NCBI RefSeq assembly: GCF_019655055.1
Contig: NZ_BPFA01000036.1
Coordinates: 1 to 50,587 of the forward strand
Direction of reading: 5' to 3'
DNA: 50,587 nt
From: Shewanella sp. MBTL60-112-B2
Lineage (GTDB): Bacteria > Pseudomonadota > Gammaproteobacteria > Enterobacterales > Shewanellaceae
The translations under genes were made by a program, and so were the position numbers. Below, one piece after another: positions 17,082 to 25,411 of the stretch (positions within the stretch are counted from its first letter, which is position 1; the number at the start of each line of letters is the position of its first letter). The notes under the pieces were generated by a model, which was not told the origin of the DNA, did not search any database, and saw only the letters and a list, made by a program, of their open reading frames with translations.

Positions 17082-19150
17082 GCAACTTGTCTGCCTGTTT
17101 TAGTCTCAATCTCATCAATAACGCTAGACAGCGCCTTCATTGCTGATGTCATTTGTCCTGTATATTCAGAAGTTTGCTCATTCCAAACATTGAGGCGCGC
17201 AGTCGTTTGGTCATTCACTTGATTACCGTATTCAACAAGCAAAACATTTAAATGATCTTTTAGTGAAATCACATTGTTTTGTAACTCTTTTAAATAGTTT
17301 TGCTGGTGTTCTTTCATATTATCAAAGCTGGTGTCTGCAGATTTAATAATTTTCATTAAGTTGTCAGTTATCACTGTATGAGCTTGGTAATCTTCATTTA
17401 ATCTAGAGCGCAAGTCTTCAATTCTGTCTGCAGTGATTTGATTTTGCGAAGCAAGATCTTTAGTCGTATTCACGGCCTCGGTTACAGCGCCGGATAATTG
17501 GTTACCAGCTTCTTTAATGTTACTTCCCATTACATTCATAGAGCTAGCTGCAACGTTTAATTGCTCGCTTGTTAGCTTCATGTTTGCGGATGCATCAAGG
17601 TTAGAGCGCACGGATGCATCAATTCCCTCTTGTAATGCTTTACCCTGTACTAATAGGTTTGAGGTAGCTTTTACTTGTGCTGTAACTAGCTCTTCTACCT
17701 GCTTTAGAAGCGACTCTGTACTTGTTTTTAGCTCTGTTGTTTGTTCCATTAACGCATCTTGACGCTTGCTTTCTTTATCAGAGTTATCATTAATCTGTTT
17801 TTCTAAAGCTGTTTGCATTTGCTGTGTCGCTTTAGAAATGTTGGATGACATATTCTCACTGATTTGGCTTGTTTGCTGAATATGCTGGCTGAATAGGGCG
17901 TCGGCCTTATCTCTATTATTTTGCTCAGTTATTGAACGTTGCTTAGTTTGCTCTTCAATGTTGCTAAGGTTTTCATCAATAAGCTTGGTGAGTACTTGTT
18001 TTTGTTCATGGCTATGAGTAACTAACTCGTTTATTTGATTCTTGATTTGCTCGGCAAGATCTTTCTCACGTGTAGTGGCTTGTTCTTGCGTATGTTCCAT
18101 CTTAGTGACGAACGACTGCATGGTTTGACTCATACTTGAGATCGCATCGTTTATTTTACCTGAGGCTGAATCCATGGCATGACGTTGTTCTTGCCCTTGT
18201 GAACCAAAACCTTCCATAAACTTTTCTAGTAAACCTTCCAAGGCTTGCTGGTTCCCTTCAGATGTTTGGTCCACCAGTTTGTTAATCGCAGGCGCCATTA
18301 TTTTTTCTAGACTAGCTTCTAAACCTGTTTGTATTTGCTGTGAAGATTCAACGAGTGCTTCTTGTAGTTTGTCACCAATTTTCTCAGCTAATCCTAATAA
18401 CACATCTTTTGACTGCTCACCATCGTCAGCAATTTTTACTAATTGTGATTCAGCGCTTAGTCTTGGGAAAAGCCTATCTAATTGACTTTGGATGTTCATG
18501 ACTCGAGTTCGGGCGCGTCGCTCAAGACATTTTTCAAGAAAGTTATATATTAAGCTTAAGGCAACACCGTAAACAGATGTCATAAATGCCACAGCTGCAC
18601 CATTTATCATTCCACTGATGCCTTCGCGAAGTTCATCAACACTTGCACCGGAATCAAGTTGTAATCCACCTAATCCAAGCTGCAGACCAATGAATGTTCC
18701 AATGACTCCTATTGCTGTTAAAAAACCAGGTACAGCTGCAGCCATGCGGCTTTCTGTTGAGCCGCGCGCTAATGTTGTTGTGTTGAAGAAATATTCGGCA
18801 TCGACAGTGTTATAAAGTGCTTGGCCATTTGCAGTTTCGACTTCGACGAGCGTTTCGTCGAACTCTGACCAGAGGTCATGGATAACGGTTATTGGTTCTG
18901 ACTTTTCAAGCATATCGGAACGTTCATGAAGAACAGTAGCTGATTCTTTACCTTTTATGATTTTTCTTACTAGGCTTGTTCTGCGATATGTCTTAAAAGT
19001 CGCGTAAAGTGATAAACAACAAGCTACTGTAAAGGTAACAAGCAATATAAGTACAATAAATGCACTTAAAGAGGCCGTTGAAGCAAAAATACCGTTTTTT
19101 AATAATTCAAACTGGGGAATTAGTGGGGTAAAGTCTAAGCTTGAGTTCAT
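17078..19150 (-). CDS. zorA: ZorA, MotA/TolQ/ExbB-like stator with long coiled-coil tail (Zorya)
   Basis: The 690-residue protein has a first transmembrane helix at about 24-50 and the MotA/TolQ/ExbB core pair at about 138-160 (PGFLTAIGVIGTFIGL) and 181-204 (INGAAVAFMTSVYGVALSL). A very long Gln/Ser/Thr-rich coiled coil follows from about 240 to the end and projects into the cytoplasm. In Zorya this tail carries the signal from the ZorA5-ZorB2-type motor to the ZorC/ZorD effectors. It is the first gene of zorABCD. The ATG at 19150 has a weak TAGG upstream, and a large inverted repeat precedes it by about 40 bp. Confidence 0.94.
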   Translation of the reverse strand: MNSSLDFTPLIPQFELLKNGIFASTASLSAFIVLILLVTFTVACCLSLYATFKTYRRTSLVRKIIKGKESATVLHERSDMLEKSEPITVIHDLWSEFDETLVEVETANGQALYNTVDAEYFFNTTTLARGSTESRMAAAVPGFLTAIGVIGTFIGLQLGLGGLQLDSGASVDELREGISGMINGAAVAFMTSVYGVALSLIYNFLEKCLERRARTRVMNIQSQLDRLFPRLSAESQLVKIADDGEQSKDVLLGLAEKIGDKLQEALVESSQQIQTGLEASLEKIMAPAINKLVDQTSEGNQQALEGLLEKFMEGFGSQGQEQRHAMDSASGKINDAISSMSQTMQSFVTKMEHTQEQATTREKDLAEQIKNQINELVTHSHEQKQVLTKLIDENLSNIEEQTKQRSITEQNNRDKADALFSQHIQQTSQISENMSSNISKATQQMQTALEKQINDNSDKESKRQDALMEQTTELKTSTESLLKQVEELVTAQVKATSNLLVQGKALQEGIDASVRSNLDASANMKLTSEQLNVAASSMNVMGSNIKEAGNQLSGAVTEAVNTTKDLASQNQITADRIEDLRSRLNEDYQAHTVITDNLMKIIKSADTSFDNMKEHQQNYLKELQNNVISLKDHLNVLLVEYGNQVNDQTTARLNVWNEQTSEYTGQMTSAMKALSSVIDEIETKTGRQVA

Positions 19151-19188
19151 CTAGAAGTGCCTAATTGAGAACGAGTGTTTTGATAGCG

Positions 19189-19248
19189 TATTTGATAAAT
19201 AAATATTATTACTTTTTATCGAGTAATAATATGTTTATTTATCAAATA
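19189..19248. repeat. Large near-perfect inverted repeat upstream of zorA
   Basis: Arms of 25 nt (19189-19213) and 27 nt (19222-19248) are complementary except for a 2-nt bulge (TG at 19232-19233), around an 8-nt loop. It is almost wholly A/T. It lies 39 bp before the zorA ATG, at the border between the defence island and the ion-channel genes. It may be a terminator, a structured leader or an operator. Confidence 0.75.
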
Positions 19249-19303
19249 AATAATCGATGATTAAATTTGTGAATTACGACTGTAAGTATCACAATCTAAG
19301 AGG

Positions 19304-19339
19304 TAATATTTGCACTCTATACTGCGAGTGCAAATATTA
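19304..19339. terminator. Hairpin after the EF-hand gene
   Basis: A perfect 14-bp stem (TAATATTTGCACTC / GAGTGCAAATATTA) with an 8-nt loop starts 9 bp beyond the stop of the leftward EF-hand gene. There is no clear U-tract, but the base of the stem is A/T-rich. It probably ends the channel/EF-hand transcript. Confidence 0.5.
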
Positions 19340-19347
19340 AGTAGAAA

Positions 19348-19566
19348 CTATTTGGAGTTAAACCATTCACTAAACTCTTCAAAGTCAATACTTCCGCTAT
19401 TATCTAAATCAATTGCATTGAAGCCAATTTCAGCACTTTCACTAGGTTCAATAGCTTCTAGGGCAAGTAAAAGACGCTTAAATTCAGATAAGACGATACT
19501 GCCGTCTCCATCTGTATCAAAATGGTCGAAATTTTCTTTAAGTTCTTCTTGGCATATATCAGTCAT
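19348..19566 (-). CDS. Two-EF-hand calcium-binding protein
   Basis: The 72-residue acidic protein is made of two canonical EF-hand loops, DTDGDGSIVLSE (about 17-28) and DLDNSGSIDFEE (about 53-64), each with calcium ligands at positions 1, 3, 5, 9 and 12. There is no signal peptide, so it is a cytoplasmic calcium sensor or buffer, much like a half calmodulin. It starts 27 bp after the end of the ion-channel gene, on the same strand, so the two are probably co-transcribed. Calcium-dependent control of the channel by this protein is a natural inference. Confidence 0.88.
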   Translation of the reverse strand: MTDICQEELKENFDHFDTDGDGSIVLSEFKRLLLALEAIEPSESAEIGFNAIDLDNSGSIDFEEFSEWFNSK

Positions 19567-19593
19567 TATGGACTCCTACGTTAGTTTTTCTTT

Positions 19594-20460
19594 CTATTTT
19601 TCAACCATGAGTGATTGAATTGTTAAGGCCTGCTTCTTGTTCAACTCGATAAGTAAGTCTACTTTTCTCTCTAATTCATCATGGTTATCCCTTACCATTT
19701 CGTCTACGAATACAGCGTTTGCTAAGGATAAACCGATAAAACCACCTGAGATTAGAACAAATATAAAGAAGGCTCGGATCAACCATGCTGACTCTATTCC
19801 TGTTTGCATGGCTTCGTCGGGAATATCATTCCAGTTTTCAATAGAAAAGACTGTAAATATTGAATAGATAGAGGATACGGGATCACCAAAATATTGAGGG
19901 AGCATACTTGAAAACATTGCGTTACCTAACAATGCGAAAACGAACATCATAAGGAATAATAGAAAAAATATCGCACCTGATGCCCGAAGGGCTCTGCCGA
20001 TATTGGTATAAACTATTTCAGCATGTGGGATAAATTTGAACATCCTGAGTAGTTTGAACAAGCGAGCTAGTCTCAAAATACCAATATTTATGAGGTTTAA
20101 AAACGGAAGTGAAACAGCAATGAACCCTACTATAACTACCAAGAAGTCAGCCGTGTTTCCAAAGGTAGAAAAATATTTTTTTAAGCCATAGCATCTAATA
20201 CGTGCAAATACTTCGATAACAAAGAAAGCAGATAATGACCATATTAGGGTGTTAATTGAGGTTTCAAATTTACTGTGTAAATGGGGGAAAGCATCAATGA
20301 AAATCAAAGCTGCATAGAAAAAAATTGCAGTATTGGCCAACCTTGCATCACTTAACACCTTGGTTATTATTGGCCGCTTGCTTAGTTCATCTACCTTCAA
20401 ATTTAACTCCAGAATTAAAATTGCCAACAAAGTATACACCTGTGTAGTTGTTGGGTGCAA
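19594..20460 (-). CDS. Voltage-gated-type ion channel (NaChBac-like, six transmembrane segments)
   Basis: The 288-residue protein has the S1-S6 plan of bacterial voltage-gated cation channels. S4 is basic (LRLARLFKLLRMFKF, Arg/Lys every third residue). The pore follows with TVFSIENWNDI, where the glutamate of SIENW matches the selectivity-filter Glu of NaChBac/NavAb (LESWS). S6 (FIFVLISGGFIGLSLANAVF) leads into a charged C-terminal coiled coil (VRDNHDELERKVDLLIELNKK) that would tetramerise. Ion preference (sodium or calcium) cannot be read from SIENWND with confidence. It is paired with the EF-hand gene downstream and divergent from the YeeE/YedE-like gene. Confidence 0.88.
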   Translation of the reverse strand: MHPTTTQVYTLLAILILELNLKVDELSKRPIITKVLSDARLANTAIFFYAALIFIDAFPHLHSKFETSINTLIWSLSAFFVIEVFARIRCYGLKKYFSTFGNTADFLVVIVGFIAVSLPFLNLINIGILRLARLFKLLRMFKFIPHAEIVYTNIGRALRASGAIFFLLFLMMFVFALLGNAMFSSMLPQYFGDPVSSIYSIFTVFSIENWNDIPDEAMQTGIESAWLIRAFFIFVLISGGFIGLSLANAVFVDEMVRDNHDELERKVDLLIELNKKQALTIQSLMVEK

Positions 20461-20574
20461 CCAACTTGTGTATGAATAATAACCGGAGTTATTAATTTTA
20501 ACTTTTGATTTTTAAGTGTTTAATAAATTTCTGTCTAAACTGTTAGGAAGCAAAGCGATTAGAGACAACACTAC

Positions 20575-21489
20575 ATGTTATTAATATTGGCAATATTTCT
20601 AATTGGTTTTTTAGGTTATTTGGCTCAAACAACTGGGTTATGCCTTGTTCGTGGTGTAAATGAGACATTAGCTGGTAAACCAATGTTTCTACTTTCCATT
20701 GTAATGAGCGGCTCTTTGGCTTGGATTTCTATACTTATCGGTTACCTTGTTGGTGTTGAAACACCGTTTATCTCTTATGAGTATTCAATATTGGCTGTTG
20801 TCGGTGGTTTTCTGTTTGGGCTTGGCGCTTCATTTAATGGTGGATGTGGAGTCTCAACGATTAGCAAATTAGCCAGAGGGCAATTAGTGATGTTTTTGAC
20901 AATTAGTGGTTGGTTAGCGGGTTGGTTATTGTTAGCTTCTTTCTCTCTTGATTATCGTATTTCACCTTATCAAATTGAGCTTAGTCTACATACAGGAATT
21001 CTAGTTTGTATATCTGGTTTCATTTTGCTTTGTACAATAAAAATGACCCGAGATAATCGTAAGCTTTGGCTGAGCATGCTAGGCATAGGCTTGTGCGCTG
21101 GTATTGTATTTTTACACGAACCTAAATGGACTCCCAGCGGACTATTGAAGGATGTTAGTTTATCGCTTTGGTACGAAAAATCAGAAATCTGGCCCGATGA
21201 AAGCCGTTTTATACTCATAAGTGCTTTAATAGCGGGTATGGTTTTAGCTGCGTTACATAAGAAAACGTTCGATCTTATAGCATTATCTAAGCGCAGTAGC
21301 CTGAAACACTTTTTCGCTGGCTGCTTAATGGGGATCGGTGCAGCAATTGCCAGTGGCGGTAATGATAGTCAGCTATTGCTCGGCTTACCTTCATTATCTC
21401 CTGCAGGGATCACAACTGTGCTTTGTATGCTAGCTGGTATCGCTGTGGGGCTTAAATTACCTACGTTGGTTAAACTGAGACGTAAATAG
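20575..21489 (+). CDS. YeeE/YedE-family sulfur-compound transporter
   Basis: The 304-residue protein has about nine hydrophobic segments and the two family repeats. The first is FGLGASFNGGCGVSTI (about 81-96) with its conserved Cys, the second GCLMGIGAAIASGGNDSQL with LPSLSPAG. In the second the usual Cys is replaced by Asn/Asp (GGND), as in many two-domain members. Characterised relatives import thiosulfate or other sulfane sulfur. It is a single gene, divergent from the ion channel and convergent with the glutathione synthetase. A link to the sulfur need of DNA phosphorothioation is tempting but not supported by operon structure. Confidence 0.75.
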   Translation: MLLILAIFLIGFLGYLAQTTGLCLVRGVNETLAGKPMFLLSIVMSGSLAWISILIGYLVGVETPFISYEYSILAVVGGFLFGLGASFNGGCGVSTISKLARGQLVMFLTISGWLAGWLLLASFSLDYRISPYQIELSLHTGILVCISGFILLCTIKMTRDNRKLWLSMLGIGLCAGIVFLHEPKWTPSGLLKDVSLSLWYEKSEIWPDESRFILISALIAGMVLAALHKKTFDLIALSKRSSLKHFFAGCLMGIGAAIASGGNDSQLLLGLPSLSPAGITTVLCMLAGIAVGLKLPTLVKLRRK

Positions 21490-21497
21490 CAAGAAGC

Positions 21498-21532
21498 TAC
21501 CGAGGGTTAAGGTTGGTATTAATCCCTCGGTA
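21498..21532. terminator. Bidirectional hairpin between convergent genes
   Basis: A 9-bp GC-containing stem, TACCGAGGG (21498-21506) / CCCTCGGTA, with a 17-nt loop lies 9 bp after the stop of the rightward transporter gene and before the end of the leftward synthetase gene. Confidence 0.55.
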
Positions 21533-21577
21533 ATAACGTTAACAACCAATCTATTTTTATTACTGAGCCCTAAAGTT

Positions 21578-23080
21578 TCAATCACTAAACACCAGCGAAT
21601 CCAATACGCCCATGCCGCTGTGGACGCCGCCTTCGGTGGTTCGGGCAGATTTACTTCTAATCAGGTATCCAGCGTAAGCTTGTTGCTCGCCATTGAGATC
21701 TGTAATCGCTGCTTCGCCGTTTATATGTACGGTAAACATGCCGTTTTCACTGATAAGATCGTCGACTTTTTGTAGCTCACCCTTGCGTACGGTTAACGCA
21801 GTTGTTGCTCTTGCTGTTGGGTGCAATCTGCGCATCAGTGACCAGGCTTGGTATTCGTGGGGCTCTAGTGCAGCAATTTTTGGCAAAATGTCGTCGCCAA
21901 ATATGCAGTGGCCGCCACCTTCGCCTTGGTTTTTGAGTACCCAATCATTGTTGCTGCTGTTAGCCACTATTGCGGCGCTGTCTTCAGTGATGGCAATCAT
22001 TTCACCGAGTAATTCTTTAACGGCGATTGCCTCATCAATGTTTAAGCCAAAACGGGTGAGGGCTGCTGGCTCCATTGAAGACAGTAACATCTGTACTCGT
22101 TTGCTGGTGGCCAGTTGCTGGCTAACGGTGGCATTAACGGCGACCCGGTGCTGTTCGATAAAGATGCGAGTTTGCATTAATGCATCACAGCATACGCGGC
22201 TGATGATGTCGTTGGCGTGGTAGTCACAATATTGGTAGCCTGCACGTAAATATACAGTGTCGATAGCGCCTACACCGTCGAGTAACAATCTATGGTTATC
22301 GCCAGTTTTAAGTTTACCGTGCAACTCTCTAAACGTGCGTCTAATGGTTCGAATGCCTTTAGATTGCAGGGCGTGTTCTAGTAGGTGTTGATCGTAAACA
22401 TTGTCTTCACCAGCTTGCACAACCATTAAAAAGGTTGGCGCGTTCATGGTGTTATTAATTGAAGATTGCTCAATGGCTACAAACTCAGCATTAATTCTAT
22501 GTGTGGCGTTAGCTATGCCTTGGGCTAAGTTTTCTATCGCGTGGTTAGCAACTAACTTCCCTGTTGTTGGCGTTGACCACTCACTAAAGGCTTCTGGCGC
22601 TTGTAACTGCAAAAACTTGTGTAGCTCGTGTACGCGTTGACCGAATGGGCCCATACCTGCCGCAATACCGTTAAACTCAATTAGTTTTGGACCTAAATTA
22701 GCATCATCCATAAAGTCACTACGCATAATTAAAAGCGGTAATCGTTTAGCACTTTGCGCCGCTTGCTGAGTAAGTTGCTGATCAGGTTGGTGAATGGCTC
22801 GGTGCATCTCTAATAAGGCATTAAAGAAAGGCTCGCCCTTGGTAATTGGTTCAATCGCTTCGCTGAGGAACTCAGTATCTTCGGATGCAAAGTGGACGAG
22901 TTTGCCCAATAGACCTACTGATGCCGTTAACTTTTTATAGCGCGCAGCCGATATCGGCGTCGGCGTTAAGCTAAACGCAGTATGTACGGCTGAATAGGGC
23001 GTGGTTTTTAACGCCATACCATGGGTTAACGCCCACTCAATTGCATCTTGTGAAGCTTGTTTGCTTGTGTCGTTAATCAT
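21578..23080 (-). CDS. Glutathione synthetase of the eukaryotic type
   Basis: The 500-residue protein follows the eukaryotic GSH synthetase layout and not the roughly 315-residue bacterial GshB. An N-terminal substrate domain contains RSDFMDD...LIEFNGIAAG. The Gly-rich ATP loop is LKNQGEGGGHCIFGDD. The C-terminal A-loop and end are YLIRSKSARTTEGGVHSGMGVLDS, close to the eukaryotic L-R-x-K...GGVAAGxAVLD. The reaction would be ATP-dependent joining of glycine to gamma-glutamylcysteine, though related bacterial enzymes may use other amino acids. I chose the ATG at 23080, which has GGTGA 5 nt upstream; an upstream ATG (23122) adds 14 residues without a ribosome site. Whether this is the cell's only GSH synthetase cannot be seen here. 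Confidence 0.8.
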   Translation of the reverse strand: MINDTSKQASQDAIEWALTHGMALKTTPYSAVHTAFSLTPTPISAARYKKLTASVGLLGKLVHFASEDTEFLSEAIEPITKGEPFFNALLEMHRAIHQPDQQLTQQAAQSAKRLPLLIMRSDFMDDANLGPKLIEFNGIAAGMGPFGQRVHELHKFLQLQAPEAFSEWSTPTTGKLVANHAIENLAQGIANATHRINAEFVAIEQSSINNTMNAPTFLMVVQAGEDNVYDQHLLEHALQSKGIRTIRRTFRELHGKLKTGDNHRLLLDGVGAIDTVYLRAGYQYCDYHANDIISRVCCDALMQTRIFIEQHRVAVNATVSQQLATSKRVQMLLSSMEPAALTRFGLNIDEAIAVKELLGEMIAITEDSAAIVANSSNNDWVLKNQGEGGGHCIFGDDILPKIAALEPHEYQAWSLMRRLHPTARATTALTVRKGELQKVDDLISENGMFTVHINGEAAITDLNGEQQAYAGYLIRSKSARTTEGGVHSGMGVLDSLVFSD

Positions 23081-23483
23081 GGTGTCACCATTTATTTTTT
23101 TAAGGCCACAGGTAAGACTCATCGTTAATTGGAGTTAAGCAAATTAACCGCGAGTCATTGTTTAATCGCGTGACAATATTTCCGCATAACTGGTAATATA
23201 GTTTCTGGTATGGTTTTTTGTCAACTTATAATTCGAAGAAAGCAGAAGTATAGTTCAAAAGCTATCAATGACCTTGGATATTGGGTGAGATGACATCTCG
23301 CACGGCAAATATTTGAGGAACGATTACTGGGGGATAAGCTCAATTTGCCACCTTAGATCATGAGTTAGCTAGCCAAACTTTGACGTGCGAAATGGACGTA
23401 TCGTGAACTTGTGACTATAAATCAGTGAGTATTGTGTATTTTCGCAAAAACTAAACTATTGAAGTTGTAATAGGGAATTGATT
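23081..23483. other. Intergenic region between divergent genes
   Basis: About 400 bp separates the leftward synthetase from the rightward DUF1090 gene. It must hold promoters for both. TTGTGA (about 23409) is a possible -35 for the rightward gene, but no convincing -10 at standard spacing is seen. I see no RNA gene, repeat or ORF of note. Confidence 0.4.
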
Positions 23484-23909
23484 ATGAAAAACAAAACGTC
23501 ACGTGTATTGATAGGTTTAACAATGAGTTGTAGTGTCTTAACCTTAGGCATCGGTTATGCACAAGCTGCATCAGCAGCTGATTGCTCAAAGCTTGCAGGT
23601 TGTGCACAGAAGAGCTGTAAAGTTGAAGCCTTGATAGCCGATGCAAAAGCTAAAGGGCATGATCAAATGGTCATGCAGTTACAGTCTTCACTTAAGCACG
23701 TTAACACCAATTGTACTGATGAAGGCATTAAGAATGATTTACAGACCGAAATTGCTGGAGTGGAACTTCAGCTCGAAAGCGATAAGGCTGATTTAAAGGC
23801 GGCTAAAGCTGCGAATGAGTTAGATAAATCCTATCACTATGCACAAAAAGTCCTTGCAGAAAAATACAAGCTAGAGCAGTTGAAGCAAGAACTCGCGAAA
23901 ATGAAGTAA
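23484..23909 (+). CDS. DUF1090-family periplasmic protein (YqjC-like)
   Basis: The 141-residue protein has a signal peptide (MKNKTSRVLIGLTMSCSVL..., cleavage near AQA-AS at about 27). A short Cys-rich head follows (DCSKLAGCAQKSCKVEALIADAKAKG), then a charged, alpha-helical tail ending in an obvious coiled coil (KLEQLKQELAKMK). This matches DUF1090, represented by E. coli YqjC, whose function is not known. The ATG at 23484 was chosen because AGGGA sits 7 nt before it; an in-frame TTG two codons upstream is less likely. A strong hairpin follows the gene. Confidence 0.82.
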   Translation: MKNKTSRVLIGLTMSCSVLTLGIGYAQAASAADCSKLAGCAQKSCKVEALIADAKAKGHDQMVMQLQSSLKHVNTNCTDEGIKNDLQTEIAGVELQLESDKADLKAAKAANELDKSYHYAQKVLAEKYKLEQLKQELAKMK

Positions 23910-23927
23910 CAGTCGCGTAAAAGAAGC

Positions 23928-23973
23928 GTGTAAAACATAACTCTTGTCGACAGAGAGGGGCTATGTTTTACAC
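23928..23973. terminator. Bidirectional terminator hairpin
   Basis: A perfect 12-bp stem, GTGTAAAACATA / TATGTTTTACAC, encloses a second short stem (CTCT...AGAG around GTCGAC). It lies between the convergent DUF1090 and AI-2E-family genes. Confidence 0.65.
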
Positions 23974-23989
23974 CAAAAGCTTATAGGTT

Positions 23990-25072
23990 TTATTCTCTGT
24001 CTTGCTGTTGAATAAAGTCTTTAAACTCAATCTCATATAACCGAGCTAATACTAAGGTAACCGCAAAAATGATCGGCCCATAGATCAAGCCGATTAGTCC
24101 AAATAGCTGTAAACCGCCTAGTAGTGAGAAAAATAACAGTAGGGTACTCATACCAGTATTACCTTGCATGAGCCAAGGTCTGAGAAAGTTATCAATCGAG
24201 CCAATAACCACAACCCCCCAAACAATCAAAAATAGCGCCCATTGCCAGTCACCGGTTATAAACAAATAAATTGAGGCCGGTAGCCAAATCATTGCGGTGC
24301 CAACAAATGGGATAAAGGAAGCAAAGGCCATCATACTGCCCCAGAATAACCCCGAAAATCCGGCTAACGACATGGCTATTCCGCCGAGCGCGCCCTGGGC
24401 TAATGCAGTAAGAAATGCACCTAATACGGCAGACTTAGCAACCACTCCGACTTCATTAAAGATAAGCCCCTGCTGCGAGCGAGATAATGGAATGATGTGG
24501 CGAGTGTTATCGATAATTTTCTGTTGATCTCGTAAAAAGAAAAACAATACAAATAGCATCAGTCCAAAATCTAAAACCGTGTCCGCTACATCGCCTGCAA
24601 TGCCTGTACTAGCAGTTAATAAACTGCTGCTCAGTTGCGTTACTTTTCCGGCAGCTTGTTGCACGAGTTCATCTATCTTAATTGTGTCAAATGGCAGCCA
24701 CTTATTTAATAAGGCAATGCCATTTTGAATATAGGGATGAGCAAGAAAGCTTTTTGCTCCGCCGTCAGTTAACCAAGCATAAGCATTAGTCATGAAGTTG
24801 ATGCCTTCATTCATAATGGCCATAGCTACAAACAGTAATGGGATCAACACCATCACAGTCACCAATGTACAAGAAAACACTGAGGCCATATTAGGGCTGT
24901 TAGGCATGCGCTGTTGAATTCGAGTATGGATTGGGAGAAATAATATCGACACGATAAATCCGAGTACTATCGAGCCTAAATAAGGGGATATGAGTAAATA
25001 ACAGGCATAAAAGGCGATCGCTAAAGCGAATAATAAGACTAAGTGGTGCGGTTTGAGTTTAAGGCCACTCAT
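23990..25072 (-). CDS. AI-2E/PerM-family membrane permease (YdiK-like)
   Basis: The 360-residue protein has about seven to eight transmembrane segments. It opens with a paired helix block (LVLLFALAIAFYACYLLISPYLGSIVLGFIVS), has a large central loop, and ends with the conserved helices that include FLRDQQ, PFVGTAMIWLPASIYLF and GLIGLIYGPIIFA, typical of the AI-2E transporter (UPF0118) superfamily. It is closest in feel to E. coli YdiK. The substrate is unknown, and members of this family act as antiporters or exporters and not only on autoinducer-2. The ATG at 25072 is preceded by GGGAG. Confidence 0.85.
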   Translation of the reverse strand: MSGLKLKPHHLVLLFALAIAFYACYLLISPYLGSIVLGFIVSILFLPIHTRIQQRMPNSPNMASVFSCTLVTVMVLIPLLFVAMAIMNEGINFMTNAYAWLTDGGAKSFLAHPYIQNGIALLNKWLPFDTIKIDELVQQAAGKVTQLSSSLLTASTGIAGDVADTVLDFGLMLFVLFFFLRDQQKIIDNTRHIIPLSRSQQGLIFNEVGVVAKSAVLGAFLTALAQGALGGIAMSLAGFSGLFWGSMMAFASFIPFVGTAMIWLPASIYLFITGDWQWALFLIVWGVVVIGSIDNFLRPWLMQGNTGMSTLLLFFSLLGGLQLFGLIGLIYGPIIFAVTLVLARLYEIEFKDFIQQQDRE

Positions 25073-25222
25073 TAAAAGGCTCCCAAAAATGTCAGTAAGC
25101 TAAGGTATTAGCAGTACGTTTACTTGTGATTATGGGCTACAGCAGCATTTAGTCAACGCTAACAGTAGGTTCGGACGTTATCTATCTTTGATGAAGTGAT
25201 AGATCTTGAGATTATTTATAAT

Positions 25223-25267
25223 AGTCACTGCGGTATTAGTCACTGAGGCATTAGTTACTGCGGCTTG
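25223..25267. repeat. Three tandem 15-bp repeats
   Basis: AGTCACTGCGGTATT, AGTCACTGAGGCATT and AGTTACTGCGGCTTG follow each other without a gap. They lie upstream of the WYL regulator and of the divergent permease gene. The array is imperfect but the phase is exact. Confidence 0.75.
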
Positions 25268-25318
25268 AGCTATGCATCGACTTTTCATCGCGTGGTGGAT
25301 GACTTTTAATGATTTAGA

Positions 25319-25354
25319 TATAAAATATTCCCCCTGCGTCAAGATGTGTCGCAG
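25319..25354 (+). promoter_or_regulatory. Probable promoter and dyad upstream of the WYL regulator
   Basis: TATAAA (25319-25324) is a good -10, with only a weak TGGATG 17 bp upstream as -35. The inverted repeat CTGCGTCA / TGTCGCAG (25334-25354) lies just after it, where a repressor would block initiation. The layout suggests autoregulation of the WYL gene. Confidence 0.4.
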
Positions 25355-25411
25355 CTGTGTATTATGCTAATCGCTCAGCAAATTAGAGAGCTTTTGATCA
25401 GAGAATTTTTG

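Noticed and set aside
21693..22223. A 176-codon frame on the plus strand
   Set aside because: It lies wholly antisense inside the well-supported glutathione synthetase gene and has no recognisable domain or ribosome site.
20575..23080. Sulfur transporter and glutathione synthetase as suppliers of the Dnd system
   Set aside because: They are separate transcription units outside the island with no shared regulatory sequence; kept only as a remark.
25223..25267. 15-bp repeats as a CRISPR fragment
   Set aside because: The copies are directly tandem, without spacers.
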